This document shows, in pieces, positions 1-8,033 of a stretch of DNA of 64,000 nt. Position 1 is the first letter of the stretch. Each line of letters opens with the position of its first letter. The stretch is taken from NCBI GenBank assembly GCA_902497095.1, contig CABVDD010000001.1:1-64000 (forward strand). The letters are read 5' to 3'. Source of the DNA: an uncultured Faecalicoccus sp. (GTDB lineage Bacteria > Bacillota_I > Bacilli_A > Erysipelotrichales > Erysipelotrichaceae). The notes beneath the pieces were generated by a model. The model was not told where the DNA came from. It was given only the letters and a program-made list of their open reading frames with translations, and did no database searches. The position numbers and the translations under genes are program-made.

Positions 1-59
1 AGCACTTCAGCGGCGACAATAGTTGGGCCTGCCCCTGCGAAGATAGCACGTTGCCAGGT
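1..59 (+). rRNA. rrf: 5S ribosomal RNA, 3' end (partial)
   Basis: The first 59 bases match the 3' half of a bacterial 5S rRNA. They begin at the conserved AAGC(A/U)CUUCAGCG stretch, continue through a GGGCCUGCCCC-like helix, and end with the AGCACGUUGCCAGGU segment that pairs with the 5' end. The rest of the gene, and probably a 16S-23S-5S operon, lies to the left of the window. A T-run and a hairpin terminator follow at once, as expected at the end of an rrn operon. The exact 3' base is uncertain by one or two positions. Confidence 0.88.
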
Positions 60-60
60 C

Positions 61-93
61 TTTTTTTTTTACCAGATTGATCTGGCTTTTTTT
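61..93 (+). terminator. rrn operon terminator
   Basis: A run of ten T residues directly after the 5S rRNA is followed by a hairpin, CCAGA-TTGA-TCTGG, and a second T-run (87-93). Two stacked termination signals are typical of a strongly expressed rrn operon. Confidence 0.8.
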
Positions 94-133
94 GTTGTTT
101 AAATGTCCATTTACGTCAAAATGACTGTTACTA

Positions 134-162
134 TTGCATATTTATACTTGTAAAGTTATACT
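134..162 (+). promoter_or_regulatory. Sigma-A-type promoter for the first small gene
   Basis: TTGCAT (134-139), a 17-base spacer and TATACT (157-162) form a reasonable housekeeping promoter. The expected start lies just upstream of the GAGGTGAG ribosome binding site of the gene at 183. Confidence 0.55.
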
Positions 163-182
163 GAGTATAAGAGGTGAGTACA

Positions 183-569
183 ATGACAGATATCATTAAA
201 CAATTTGATGGTGTATCATTTAATACAACTGAAAAGACATTTACTATTGAAAATGGTACGCATGGAACTTTTGATTATAGAACTGTAAAAAGAGCATTGG
301 TTTTAAATGAAAAAGCTAAATTTAAAGGCAGTCAACCACCTTTTATACAACTTTTACCACATGGTCCTGGAATTCCAGCAATTCTAACTGATCCTTATGT
401 TTATGTAGGGGTAAAAGTGGTTTTGGATGATGAGACTATATTAGGTATTTATACATCGAAGCAGAAAACACAAATAGGAACAGATCAATATATTTCGGAT
501 CGTGAACGAGCAAAGGAAATCGAAGCTTTCTTTTTGAAGATCATACATAAATATCATCCTCAAAAATAG
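183..569 (+). CDS. Small uncharacterised cytoplasmic protein (128 aa)
   Basis: I do not recognise this family. The product is 128 residues, has no signal peptide or membrane segment, and alternates short beta-like and charged stretches. The region from about residue 35 to 115 could be a compact PH-like fold, but this is only an impression. A GTG at 174 is in frame, but it sits inside the GAGGTGAG ribosome binding site (171-178), so ATG 183 is the better start. A promoter (134-162) and a terminator (645-676) frame it as a single-gene unit directly after the rrn operon. Confidence 0.6.
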   Translation: MTDIIKQFDGVSFNTTEKTFTIENGTHGTFDYRTVKRALVLNEKAKFKGSQPPFIQLLPHGPGIPAILTDPYVYVGVKVVLDDETILGIYTSKQKTQIGTDQYISDRERAKEIEAFFLKIIHKYHPQK

Positions 570-644
570 TATTTAACTATTTATATAATTTTTCTTTGTG
601 AGCATTAGTTTCTTTTAAGAATCATTAAATAGAATCATATTAGA

Positions 645-676
645 AAGAATCAATTTAAAAAGATTGATTCTTTTTC
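645..676 (+). terminator. Rho-independent terminator
   Basis: The inverted repeat AAGAATCAAT / ATTGATTCTT (645-654 and 663-672) is followed by a T-rich tail. It ends the small gene at 183-569 ahead of the NlpC/P60-like gene. Confidence 0.7.
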
Positions 677-712
677 TATTCTACAAGATAATCTTATAGG
701 AGGATTGATTTT

Positions 713-1552
713 ATGAAACGAACCATTCGTCTATCTAGATTATTACTCATACTAGTACCGATACTATGTATTATTATCTTTTTTTCTTTTATATGCCTAC
801 GTACTTTTAACTCCGATACACAACAAACAAACCAACAAGGAGATACGGTTGACTCAAGAACACTTGAAAAATTTTTAAAAACGGCTATGGAACCTGTTGG
901 ACAAACTATGTACGTATGGGGTGGCGGATGGAATGAAGAAGATACAGCAGCTGGTACAGAAGCAAAGACGATAGGCGTTAGTTCACAGTGGAAAGATTTT
1001 TTTGAAAAACAAGATGCCAATTATAATTATCAAGATACCCTTTATCAGATTCATGATGGTTTGGATTGTTCAGGCTATGTAGGATGGGCTATATACAATA
1101 TCATGGAAACAAAGTCTGGTCAAAATGGCTATGTGATGTTGTCGGGTGCCATGGCTTCAACTTATGCTTCTTATGGTTGGGGATCGTATTATTCAAAGGA
1201 TCAAGTTAAAGATTTTCTTCCAGGTGATATCATGTCAAATGAAGAACATGTTTATATTGTTCTAGGTACTTGTGAAGATGGTAGTGTTTTACTTGTTCAT
1301 TCTTCACCTCCAGGCGTTCGCATTTGTGGTACTGATAGTTTTGGAACAGGGCAGTCACAAGCTATTGCGTTAGCTCAACAAATTATGAGTGAATATTACC
1401 CAGAATGGTATGACAAGTTTCCAGATTGTACAGTAGATTCTTCTTATTTGGTTGATTATGATCAATTTCGATGGAATACTGAAACATTTTCGGATGCTTC
1501 AAACCTACAAAAGAAATCAGCAGATCAAATTATAAACTTATTATTTCAGTAA
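713..1552 (+). CDS. Secreted or membrane-anchored NlpC/P60-like cysteine peptidase
   Basis: The 279-residue protein starts with a basic stretch and a hydrophobic segment (about 8-30), giving a signal peptide or N-terminal anchor. The rest is a NlpC/P60 (CHAP-like papain-fold) domain. GLDCSGYV supplies the likely nucleophile Cys119, a PGDIM motif follows near 170, and His179 precedes the YIVLG strand. Members usually cut peptide cross-links in peptidoglycan or other gamma-D-glutamyl bonds outside the membrane. An AGGAGG site (698-703) supports ATG 713. There is no LysM, SH3 or choline-binding repeat, so cell-wall targeting would depend on the N-terminal anchor. Assignment to the superfamily is fairly safe; the substrate is not known. 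Confidence 0.75.
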   Translation: MKRTIRLSRLLLILVPILCIIIFFSFICLRTFNSDTQQTNQQGDTVDSRTLEKFLKTAMEPVGQTMYVWGGGWNEEDTAAGTEAKTIGVSSQWKDFFEKQDANYNYQDTLYQIHDGLDCSGYVGWAIYNIMETKSGQNGYVMLSGAMASTYASYGWGSYYSKDQVKDFLPGDIMSNEEHVYIVLGTCEDGSVLLVHSSPPGVRICGTDSFGTGQSQAIALAQQIMSEYYPEWYDKFPDCTVDSSYLVDYDQFRWNTETFSDASNLQKKSADQIINLLFQ

Positions 1553-1562
1553 TTTACGATTC

Positions 1563-1600
1563 AAAAAAAACATGGATTTAAAATATCAATCCATGTTTTT
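1563..1600. terminator. Bidirectional terminator between NlpC/P60-like gene and metA
   Basis: The stem AACATGGATT / AATCCATGTT is flanked by A-tract on the left and T-tract on the right. It can therefore stop transcription from the forward gene (ending 1552) and from the reverse metY-metA operon (ending 1605). Confidence 0.8.
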
Positions 1601-1604
1601 ATAG

Positions 1605-2549
1605 CTATTTTTGAATGATGGTCTTATGAAAAGGTTCAATCGTATTGATATCATAAGGTGTATCTTGATATACGATAAAATTGATCCAGTTAGAATAAAG
1701 TAAGTTTGCACCACTTTTCCATGTCACCATAGGAGCTTTTGTGTCATCGTCATCAGGATAGTAATTTTTAGGAACTTCGATAGGAAGTCCTTTATTTTTA
1801 TCACGTAAGTATTCTTTCTCTAATGTATAACGATCATACTCTGAATGTCCGGTAATAAATATTTGACGACATCCTTCAGTTGCAATCGCATAAACACCTG
1901 CTTCTGGGCTTGATGCGAGAATCTTTAAGTATGGACAATTCTCGATGTCTTCTGTTCGGTTTGCGGTATGCCTTGAATGAGGAACCATGAAAGTATCATC
2001 AAATCCACGAAACAAAATAGAGGTTTTACGGACAACCTGGTGAGCAAAGATACCAAATAGTTTATGATCCAATTGTACTTTAGGAATACCATAATGATAA
2101 TATAATCCAGCTTGTGCGCCCCAGCAAATATGAAAGGTAGAATGTACATGTGTTTTAGACCATTCCATGATTTCGCACAGTTCATCCCAATAATCGACTT
2201 CCTCAAACTCCAAATGTTCTAAAGGGGCTCCAGTAATTACCATACCATCGAAATAACGGTTTTTGAAACTGTCAAAAGTCTGATAAAACTTTAACATATG
2301 TTCTTGCGATACATTTTTTGATTTATGACTTTTCATCTGCATCAATTCAAGTTCAACCTGAATGGGAGTATTTCCTAAAAGACGCGCAAGTTGTGTTTCC
2401 GTTTCAATTTTTGTAGGCATCAGATTTAAAACTAAAATATATAAAGGTCTGATATCTTGAGTTGTGGCGCGTGTTTCATTCATCACAAAAATATTTTCTT
2501 GTGTCAATGTTTTTGTGGCAGGCAATTCATTGGGAATTTTAATGGGCAT
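1605..2549 (-). CDS. metAA: Homoserine O-acetyltransferase (MetA type)
   Basis: This 314-residue enzyme acylates homoserine, the first committed step of methionine synthesis. It has the glutamine-amidotransferase-like MetA fold. The nucleophile Cys142 lies in [12 protein letters not shown], and the catalytic His235 and Glu237 lie in TGHSEYDR. Residue 111, in the GAPLE motif, is Glu. In characterised MetA proteins Glu at this position selects acetyl-CoA and Gly (as in E. coli) selects succinyl-CoA, so an acetyltransferase is expected. This fits the neighbour metY, which uses O-acetylhomoserine. The gene lies 14 bases downstream of metY on the same strand and shares its promoter. The bidirectional terminator at 1563-1600 closes the operon. 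Confidence 0.95.
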   Translation of the reverse strand: MPIKIPNELPATKTLTQENIFVMNETRATTQDIRPLYILVLNLMPTKIETETQLARLLGNTPIQVELELMQMKSHKSKNVSQEHMLKFYQTFDSFKNRYFDGMVITGAPLEHLEFEEVDYWDELCEIMEWSKTHVHSTFHICWGAQAGLYYHYGIPKVQLDHKLFGIFAHQVVRKTSILFRGFDDTFMVPHSRHTANRTEDIENCPYLKILASSPEAGVYAIATEGCRQIFITGHSEYDRYTLEKEYLRDKNKGLPIEVPKNYYPDDDDTKAPMVTWKSGANLLYSNWINFIVYQDTPYDINTIEPFHKTIIQK

Positions 2550-2563
2550 AGTTATGACTTCTC

Positions 2564-3847
2564 CTATGCGTGTTGTAATGCCTGATCAATATCTTGAATT
2601 AAGTCTTGTGCATCTTCTAGACCGCAGGAGAATCGTACCATATCAGCACTGATACCGGCGGCTTGTAGTTCATCATCGCTCATTTGACGATGAGTTGTAC
2701 TTGCCGGATGCAAACAACAAGTTCTGGCATCTGCGACATGTGTCTCAATGGCAGCTAGTTTTAGATGTTTCATAAATCTTTCGGCAGCACTTCGTCCGCC
2801 TTTAATTTCAAAGCTGACTACACCACAAGAACCATCTGGTAAATATTTTTGGGCAAGATCATAGTATTTATCTCCTTTAAGTCCACTGTATTGTACGGAG
2901 CGAATCTTAGGATGTTTAGATAAAAACTGTGCAACAGCTAACGCATTTTGCGAATGTCTAGGCATACGTACATGTAAACTTTCCAATCCCAGATTCAAAT
3001 AGAACGCATTTTGAGGAGATTGAATGGAGCCTAAATCACGCATTAATTGAGCAGTGGCTTTGGTGATATAAGCACCTTCCAAACCAAATCGTTCGGTATA
3101 TGTGATTCCATGATAACTTTCATCCGGTGTTGTCAAACCAGGAAATTTATCTGGATATTTTGTCCAATCAAATTTTCCAGAATCAACGATGCAGCCACCT
3201 ACGGCCACTCCATGTCCGTCCATATATTTTGTGGTGGAATGAGTAACGATATCAGCACCCCATTCAAAAGGCCGGCACAATATAGGTGTCGCAAATGTGT
3301 TGTCCACAATTAAAGGGACTCCGTGTTCATGTGCCGCTTTGGCAAATTTTTCAATATCTAAGACAGTTAATGCCGGATTGGCAATCGTTTCTCCAAAAAC
3401 GGCTTTTGTATTTTCCTGAAAAGCTGCATTTAATTCTTCATTTGAGCAATCTGGATCTACAAAGGTGAATTCAATACCCATACGTTTCATAGTGACCGCA
3501 AAAAGATTATAAGTACCACCATAAATACTGTTGGAAGCAACGATATGATCACCGTTACCGGCAATATTGAAAATCGCAAACAAGTTGGCGGCTTGTCCGC
3601 TGCTTGTCAACATGGCTGCACTTCCACCTTCTAATTGTGCAATTTTTGCCGCAACACTATCGTTAGTTGGGTTTTGAAGTCGGCTATAGAAATAACCGCT
3701 GGCTTCTAAATCAAATAATTTTCCCATATCTTCACTTGTCGCATATTTAAAAGTTGTACTTTGGATAATGGGAATTTGACGTGGCTCTCCATTTCCTGGC
3801 GTATAACCTCCTTGTACGCATTGTGTTCCTATTCCTTGTTTTGTCAT
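2564..3847 (-). CDS. metY: O-acetylhomoserine sulfhydrylase (aminocarboxypropyltransferase)
   Basis: A 427-residue PLP enzyme of the Cys/Met metabolism family. It converts O-acetylhomoserine plus sulfide (or methanethiol) to homocysteine (or methionine). The PLP-binding lysine is Lys207 in [11 protein letters not shown]. The YSRLQNPT motif near 54-61 and the VDNTFATP motif near 181-188 are conserved. The length and the insertion after the PLP lysine fit MetY rather than the shorter cystathionine gamma-synthase. It is the first gene of a two-gene operon with metA, read from a clear promoter at 3874-3902. Together they make homocysteine by direct sulfhydrylation, which the metF/metH operon at 29.8-33.7 kb then methylates. 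No SAM riboswitch or T-box is visible in the short leader. Confidence 0.94.
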   Translation of the reverse strand: MTKQGIGTQCVQGGYTPGNGEPRQIPIIQSTTFKYATSEDMGKLFDLEASGYFYSRLQNPTNDSVAAKIAQLEGGSAAMLTSSGQAANLFAIFNIAGNGDHIVASNSIYGGTYNLFAVTMKRMGIEFTFVDPDCSNEELNAAFQENTKAVFGETIANPALTVLDIEKFAKAAHEHGVPLIVDNTFATPILCRPFEWGADIVTHSTTKYMDGHGVAVGGCIVDSGKFDWTKYPDKFPGLTTPDESYHGITYTERFGLEGAYITKATAQLMRDLGSIQSPQNAFYLNLGLESLHVRMPRHSQNALAVAQFLSKHPKIRSVQYSGLKGDKYYDLAQKYLPDGSCGVVSFEIKGGRSAAERFMKHLKLAAIETHVADARTCCLHPASTTHRQMSDDELQAAGISADMVRFSCGLEDAQDLIQDIDQALQHA

Positions 3848-3873
3848 ATTTTTCCCTCTTTTCGTATAGGTCT

Positions 3874-3902
3874 ATTTTAATTTTACTGATTCTTAATGTC
3901 AA
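3874..3902 (-). promoter_or_regulatory. Promoter of the metY-metA operon
   Basis: On the reverse strand TTGACA (3897-3902) and TAAAAT (3874-3879) are separated by exactly 17 bases. The leader to ATG 3847 is about 20 bases and carries an AGAGGG ribosome binding site, leaving no room for a leader riboswitch. Confidence 0.78.
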
Positions 3903-3938
3903 AGATTCTGTATAATAAAAGGGAAAAGGAGATTGATC

Positions 3939-4754
3939 ATGAAACTGTTCGCAAGTGATTTAGATGGAACTTTACTGAATGAAAAACACAAAGCCGATGA
4001 TATTATCAATCAGGGAATTCAACAAATATATGATTCTGGAAATATTTTTACTGTATGTACAGGGCGAAATCTTTCTTTGACAAAAAATGCTGGTTTAGTA
4101 CCTAGTTATATCATTTGTATGAATGGAGCCAGTATATTAGATAAGGAAGGACGTGTTTTATCTTGTCATCCTTTATCCAAGGAAACGATTCGTTTTTTGT
4201 TGTGGGATACGCCATTTCGTTTTGAATACCAAACAATGGATACTATCTATACGACAGGGGATGAAAAGACATTTACGAAAATTTATCGTGAAAATCAAAT
4301 TTTACGACATAGAGATATTCAAAAAGACATGGAAAAGAATCTAAAAAAATATTCTTTTAACTGTGATCCACATTTTATTTTGGAACAAGATATTTATAAA
4401 GTAAACTTACATTACACAGATGATGCGATGAGAGATGCGATTGATACATTTGCCAAGAAACATGCAGATAAGATCATTAATGCACCAAGTACTACAAGCT
4501 TGGCAGAAATAACCGGTGTAGGGATCACCAAAGCCAATGCAGTAGAAGAGTTGGGAAAGATATTAGGAATTCAAGAATCTGATATTTATGTTTATGGAGA
4601 TGGTATCAATGATATCAGCATGTTACAAAGATTTAAACACTCTTATTGTCCAAAAAATGGATCATGGCAAGCTAAACAAGCGGCTCATCATTTGTTAGAT
4701 GATTTTGAAACATATTCTGTGATTCGACATATGCAAGGTGTTATAAGTGTATGA
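3939..4754 (+). CDS. Cof-type HAD phosphatase
   Basis: A 271-residue HAD-superfamily hydrolase of the Cof/IIB type. These dephosphorylate sugar phosphates, PLP or flavin phosphates in the cytoplasm, often with broad specificity. Motif I is DLDGTLL at the N-terminus (nucleophile Asp and acid/base Asp), a conserved TGR motif follows near residue 41, and motif IV is GDGINDISML. The C2B cap domain fills the middle. AAGGAG (3926-3931) points to ATG 3939; an in-frame TTG six bases upstream is poorly spaced. A -10 TATAAT lies at 3911-3916, divergent from metY. The gene overlaps the GNAT gene by 4 bases, so the two are probably translationally coupled. Substrate unknown. Confidence 0.88.
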   Translation: MKLFASDLDGTLLNEKHKADDIINQGIQQIYDSGNIFTVCTGRNLSLTKNAGLVPSYIICMNGASILDKEGRVLSCHPLSKETIRFLLWDTPFRFEYQTMDTIYTTGDEKTFTKIYRENQILRHRDIQKDMEKNLKKYSFNCDPHFILEQDIYKVNLHYTDDAMRDAIDTFAKKHADKIINAPSTTSLAEITGVGITKANAVEELGKILGIQESDIYVYGDGINDISMLQRFKHSYCPKNGSWQAKQAAHHLLDDFETYSVIRHMQGVISV

Positions 4755-5206
4755 TATTAAGAAAGTATCAACCAGATGACTTTAAAGAAGTTCTTTCTTT
4801 ATTCAAAGAAACTGTACAAAAGATCAATTGTAAAGAGTATACACAAGAACAAATCGATGCCTGGATACAAATCGATCCTGTACAATTTAAAGAAAAGTTG
4901 GATATGCATAAAAGCTATGTCGTTATCAATCAAGATAAAATTGTCGGATTTGGCGATATTGATTCTTTTGGTTATTTGGATCATTTATATGTGGCAGCAG
5001 ATTATCAGAGAATGGGAATCGCAACTTTATTGACTAGTCAACTGGAAAAAGAAGTATCTGGTTCTGTTTATACAGATGCATCCATTACCGCTCGTCCTTT
5101 TTTTGAACATAGAAAATATAAAGTAATAACAGATCAAATCGTAGTAAAAAAAGGTGTTAAATTAAAAAACTTCAAGATGGTTTTGATAAGGAATCTGGAA
5201 AAATGA
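4751..5206 (+). CDS. GNAT family N-acetyltransferase
   Basis: This 151-residue GCN5-related acetyltransferase would transfer an acetyl group from acetyl-CoA to an amine. Motif A, the pyrophosphate loop, is visible as VAADYQRMGIATLL around residues 87-100, preceded by a beta-strand DHLYV. The C-terminal FFEHRKYK segment is the usual motif B equivalent. Size and order match the YafP-like, single-domain GNATs. Its ATGA overlap with the HAD gene suggests one transcript, which ends at a hairpin overlapping its own stop codon. The acceptor substrate cannot be told. Confidence 0.85.
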   Translation: MILRKYQPDDFKEVLSLFKETVQKINCKEYTQEQIDAWIQIDPVQFKEKLDMHKSYVVINQDKIVGFGDIDSFGYLDHLYVAADYQRMGIATLLTSQLEKEVSGSVYTDASITARPFFEHRKYKVITDQIVVKKGVKLKNFKMVLIRNLEK

Positions 5207-5218
5207 TTCCTTTTTTTT
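5190..5218 (+). terminator. Terminator of the HAD-GNAT operon
   Basis: The stem GGAATC / GATTCC (5190-5195, 5205-5210) is followed by eight T residues. The stop codon of the acetyltransferase lies within the hairpin. Confidence 0.8.
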
Positions 5219-5277
5219 CATATATTGTATCCGTTTTCAATGTTATAATGGATAAGCGTGATATGGGGAGGTTGATT

Positions 5278-6165
5278 ATGAGTCAAAAAAGAAATTGGAT
5301 CAAAGATTTGTTTTTTGTATTGTTAGGAAATTTTATTATCGCCTGTGAAGTTGCGTTTATCGTTTTACCTAACGATTTATTAGACGGAGGAGTTGCCGGT
5401 CTTTCTGTAGCGTTACAGCCTTTAATCCCTATAAATCCAGTTTGGATAATCAATGGTTTGACCATAGGTCTTTTTATACTCGGTTTTCTTTGTTTGGGTA
5501 AAGAGTTTGCACTCAAAACTGTTGTTTCCGCAATCGCTTATCCCGTTTTTGTAACGCTTCTATCCGGTGTTACGAGTTTATTTCCTATGGAAAACTTTGT
5601 TTTACCAGACTATTTGGCAGCCATTTATGCAGGTGTTTTGGCAGGGTTTGGTTTAGGGTTGGCTTTTCGAGCCAATGCCAGTACAGGAGGTATGGATATT
5701 CCGGCACTGATTTTACGCAAATACACGCGAATTCCTTCAGGACAGGCAGTTATGATCATTGATGTATTGACCGTATCTTTAGGCATTTTTACCTACGGAC
5801 TACAAAAAGCACTCGTTGGTATCATTACAGCTTTTATCTCTGGTCAAGTTATCAACAAAACAGTATTGTTGGGATCTCAAAGTGCTAAGAATGTGATGAT
5901 CATTTCTTCTAAATGGGATCAAATTCAAGATTATTTAATGGAGACGCTTTCCAGAGGTGTTACAGTGTTAAGTGGTAAAGGTGGCTATACGTCACAAGAA
6001 CGACCGGTTTTAATGTGTGTTCTTTCTCGTAAAGAATACCCACTTGTAGAACAGGAAGTGAATCGTATCGATCCTGCAGCTTTTATGATTGTCAGCGATG
6101 TCAATGAAATACGTGGTTCAGGATTTACTTTTGAGGATGGCACCATTAATCGAAATGTATGGTAA
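5278..6165 (+). CDS. YitT family membrane protein (DUF161 + DUF2179)
   Basis: The 295-residue protein has five to six hydrophobic segments over the first 200 residues (the YitT/DUF161 membrane domain). A soluble C-terminal DUF2179 domain covers roughly 205-290. The conserved ASTGGMD motif in the membrane part is typical of the family. Its molecular function is not established. Translation could be extended upstream to 5203, but ATG 5278 has its own AGG-containing ribosome binding site, a -10 TATAAT at 5244-5249 and a terminator upstream, so 5278 is preferred. A paralogue lies at 11571-12452. Confidence 0.85.
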   Translation: MSQKRNWIKDLFFVLLGNFIIACEVAFIVLPNDLLDGGVAGLSVALQPLIPINPVWIINGLTIGLFILGFLCLGKEFALKTVVSAIAYPVFVTLLSGVTSLFPMENFVLPDYLAAIYAGVLAGFGLGLAFRANASTGGMDIPALILRKYTRIPSGQAVMIIDVLTVSLGIFTYGLQKALVGIITAFISGQVINKTVLLGSQSAKNVMIISSKWDQIQDYLMETLSRGVTVLSGKGGYTSQERPVLMCVLSRKEYPLVEQEVNRIDPAAFMIVSDVNEIRGSGFTFEDGTINRNVW

Positions 6166-6169
6166 ATAA

Positions 6170-6200
6170 AAAAGGAAGTGTTGAGTGACTTCCTTTTTTT
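6170..6200. terminator. Bidirectional terminator
   Basis: GGAAGT / ACTTCC (6174-6179, 6188-6193) is flanked by an A-run and a seven-base T-run. It separates the forward yitT gene from the reverse ABC transporter genes, which end 4 bases beyond it. Confidence 0.8.
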
Positions 6201-6203
6201 ACT

Positions 6204-8033
6204 TTATGACAATTCAAACATACCTGTATAAAGTTGATAATACATACCATGCTGCCCAATGAGTTGTTCATGGTTACCACGTTCAATAATTTTACCATGA
6301 TCCAATACAATAATGACATCGGCATTGCGTACGGTAGATAAACGGTGGGCAATCACAAAGACGGTTCGACCTTCCATCAGTTGATCCATTCCTTTTTCAA
6401 TCAATTGTTCGGTTCGAGTGTCGATGGATGAAGTAGCTTCATCTAAGATCAATACTGGCGGGTCAGCTACTGCAGCTCGGGCAATGGCTAATAACTGTCT
6501 TTGTCCGGTGGAAAGATTGCTGCCATCATTATGAATTTGTGTGTGATAGCCTTGCGGCAGTCGGCGGATAAATGAATCGGCATTGGCAAGTTTAGCCGCC
6601 TGAATACATTCATCATCTGTCGCATCCAAATTTCCAAAACGAATGTTATCTAATATAGAACCGGTAAATAAGTGTGTATCTTGAAGTACAATACCTAAGG
6701 AATGCCTTAAATCAGCTTTTTTGATCAGCTTGATATCGATACCATCATAAGTAATAGAACCATTTTGAATGTCATAAAAACGATTGATTAAATTGGTGAT
6801 CGTAGTCTTACCAGCACCGGTAGCTCCGACAAAGGCAACTTTTTGACCCGGTTTGGCATATAAGGAAATATCATGAAGAATCGTTTTCTTGGATGTATAT
6901 CCAAAACTTACATCATAAAAACGGACATCTCCTTGTAATAAGACGTATTCTATACCATGGGATCTAGGATGGCGCCAGGCCCATAAACCGGTATTTTCTT
7001 TCGTTTCGATAATTTGATTGTTTTCCTGGCGAACACGAACCAATGTGACTTTTCCTTGATCGATTTCCGGATCCATATCCATAAGTTCAAAAATGCGTTC
7101 AGCACCTGATAAAGAGGTCAGTAAAAGATTCATTTGCAGGGTAAACTGATTGATTGGCATAGCGGCTTGTCGAACAAATATCAAATAGCTTGCCAAAGAA
7201 CCGACATCCATCTGTCCTTTTAAAACCATATATCCCCCTAATACAGAGACGATCGCATAATTCACATAAGAAAGAGAAACTACCATTGGAACAATTGTTT
7301 GAGCATAACCTTGTGCTTTGGCACTGCTGATTTGTAATTTATGGTTTAAAGTTTCAAATGCTTTCTGATTTGCTTTTTCATGGTTAAAAACTTTTACAAC
7401 TTTTTGACCGGAAATCATTTCTTCAGTAAATCCATTGATGGCTCCAATGTTTTGTTGTTGTAAAGAAAAGTAGGACTTACTTTTCTTACTGGAAAATCGT
7501 ATATAGAAAAACATGAAAATATAAAATAATACAACAATTAAAGATAATCGCCAACTCAATACAAATAATAAGATCAATGTTCCTACCACTTGAATAAAGC
7601 TTTGGATCATCATCGCAAAGGAGTTATTCAATGCATCGGATACCGTATCTACATCATTGGTAAAACGGGACATCAATTCACCATGAGAATGTGTATCAAA
7701 GAAGGATAAAGGCAGTTTTTGAAGTACGTGAAACAAATCTTTTCGAATATCCTTTACCACTTTTTGTGCGGCAATGGCCATGATTTGCGTATATCCTAAA
7801 GCTGATACGACACCAATTAAAAAGATAAATGCCATAAGAATGATTTGAAGCAGGGCTTTATCCAAACCCGTATTCAATACATCATTGACAACAGGGCGAA
7901 TCATATATGTTCCTAACAGATTTCCCAAAGCGGAAAGAGCGACTAAAATGCCAACCAAGATAAATAACAGTGCATGATTTCCCATATAATGCATGAGTTT
8001 ACGAATAGTTTGTGTAATGTTTTGTGGTCTCAT
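6204..8033 (-). CDS. ABC exporter half-transporter, second subunit
   Basis: A 609-residue fusion of a six-helix transmembrane domain (about 15-325) and an ATPase domain (about 370-605) of the multidrug/lipid exporter subfamily B. The Walker A motif is GATGAGKT, the signature is LSTGQ, Walker B is VLILDEATSS, and the switch histidine is in AHRLST. The signature carries Thr where LSGGQ is usual, and the partner subunit has VSGGQ. Such asymmetry is common in heterodimeric exporters. A non-conserved insert of about 40 residues before the first ATPase strand is visible near residues 330-370. The gene overlaps its partner by ATGA, so the two form a heterodimer at the membrane. Substrate unknown. 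Confidence 0.9.
   Translation of the reverse strand: MRPQNITQTIRKLMHYMGNHALLFILVGILVALSALGNLLGTYMIRPVVNDVLNTGLDKALLQIILMAFIFLIGVVSALGYTQIMAIAAQKVVKDIRKDLFHVLQKLPLSFFDTHSHGELMSRFTNDVDTVSDALNNSFAMMIQSFIQVVGTLILLFVLSWRLSLIVVLFYIFMFFYIRFSSKKSKSYFSLQQQNIGAINGFTEEMISGQKVVKVFNHEKANQKAFETLNHKLQISSAKAQGYAQTIVPMVVSLSYVNYAIVSVLGGYMVLKGQMDVGSLASYLIFVRQAAMPINQFTLQMNLLLTSLSGAERIFELMDMDPEIDQGKVTLVRVRQENNQIIETKENTGLWAWRHPRSHGIEYVLLQGDVRFYDVSFGYTSKKTILHDISLYAKPGQKVAFVGATGAGKTTITNLINRFYDIQNGSITYDGIDIKLIKKADLRHSLGIVLQDTHLFTGSILDNIRFGNLDATDDECIQAAKLANADSFIRRLPQGYHTQIHNDGSNLSTGQRQLLAIARAAVADPPVLILDEATSSIDTRTEQLIEKGMDQLMEGRTVFVIAHRLSTVRNADVIIVLDHGKIIERGNHEQLIGQHGMYYQLYTGMFELS

Noticed and set aside
174..182. GTG start for the first small gene
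   Set aside because: The codon lies inside the GAGGTGAG ribosome binding site; ATG 183 is correctly spaced.
1925..2206. Reverse-strand open frame of 93 codons inside metA
   Set aside because: It is an alternative frame of metA, with no ribosome binding site and no recognisable protein features.
3848..3938. Possible SAM riboswitch or T-box before metY
   Set aside because: The leader between the promoter at 3874-3902 and ATG 3847 is about 20 bases, too short for either element.
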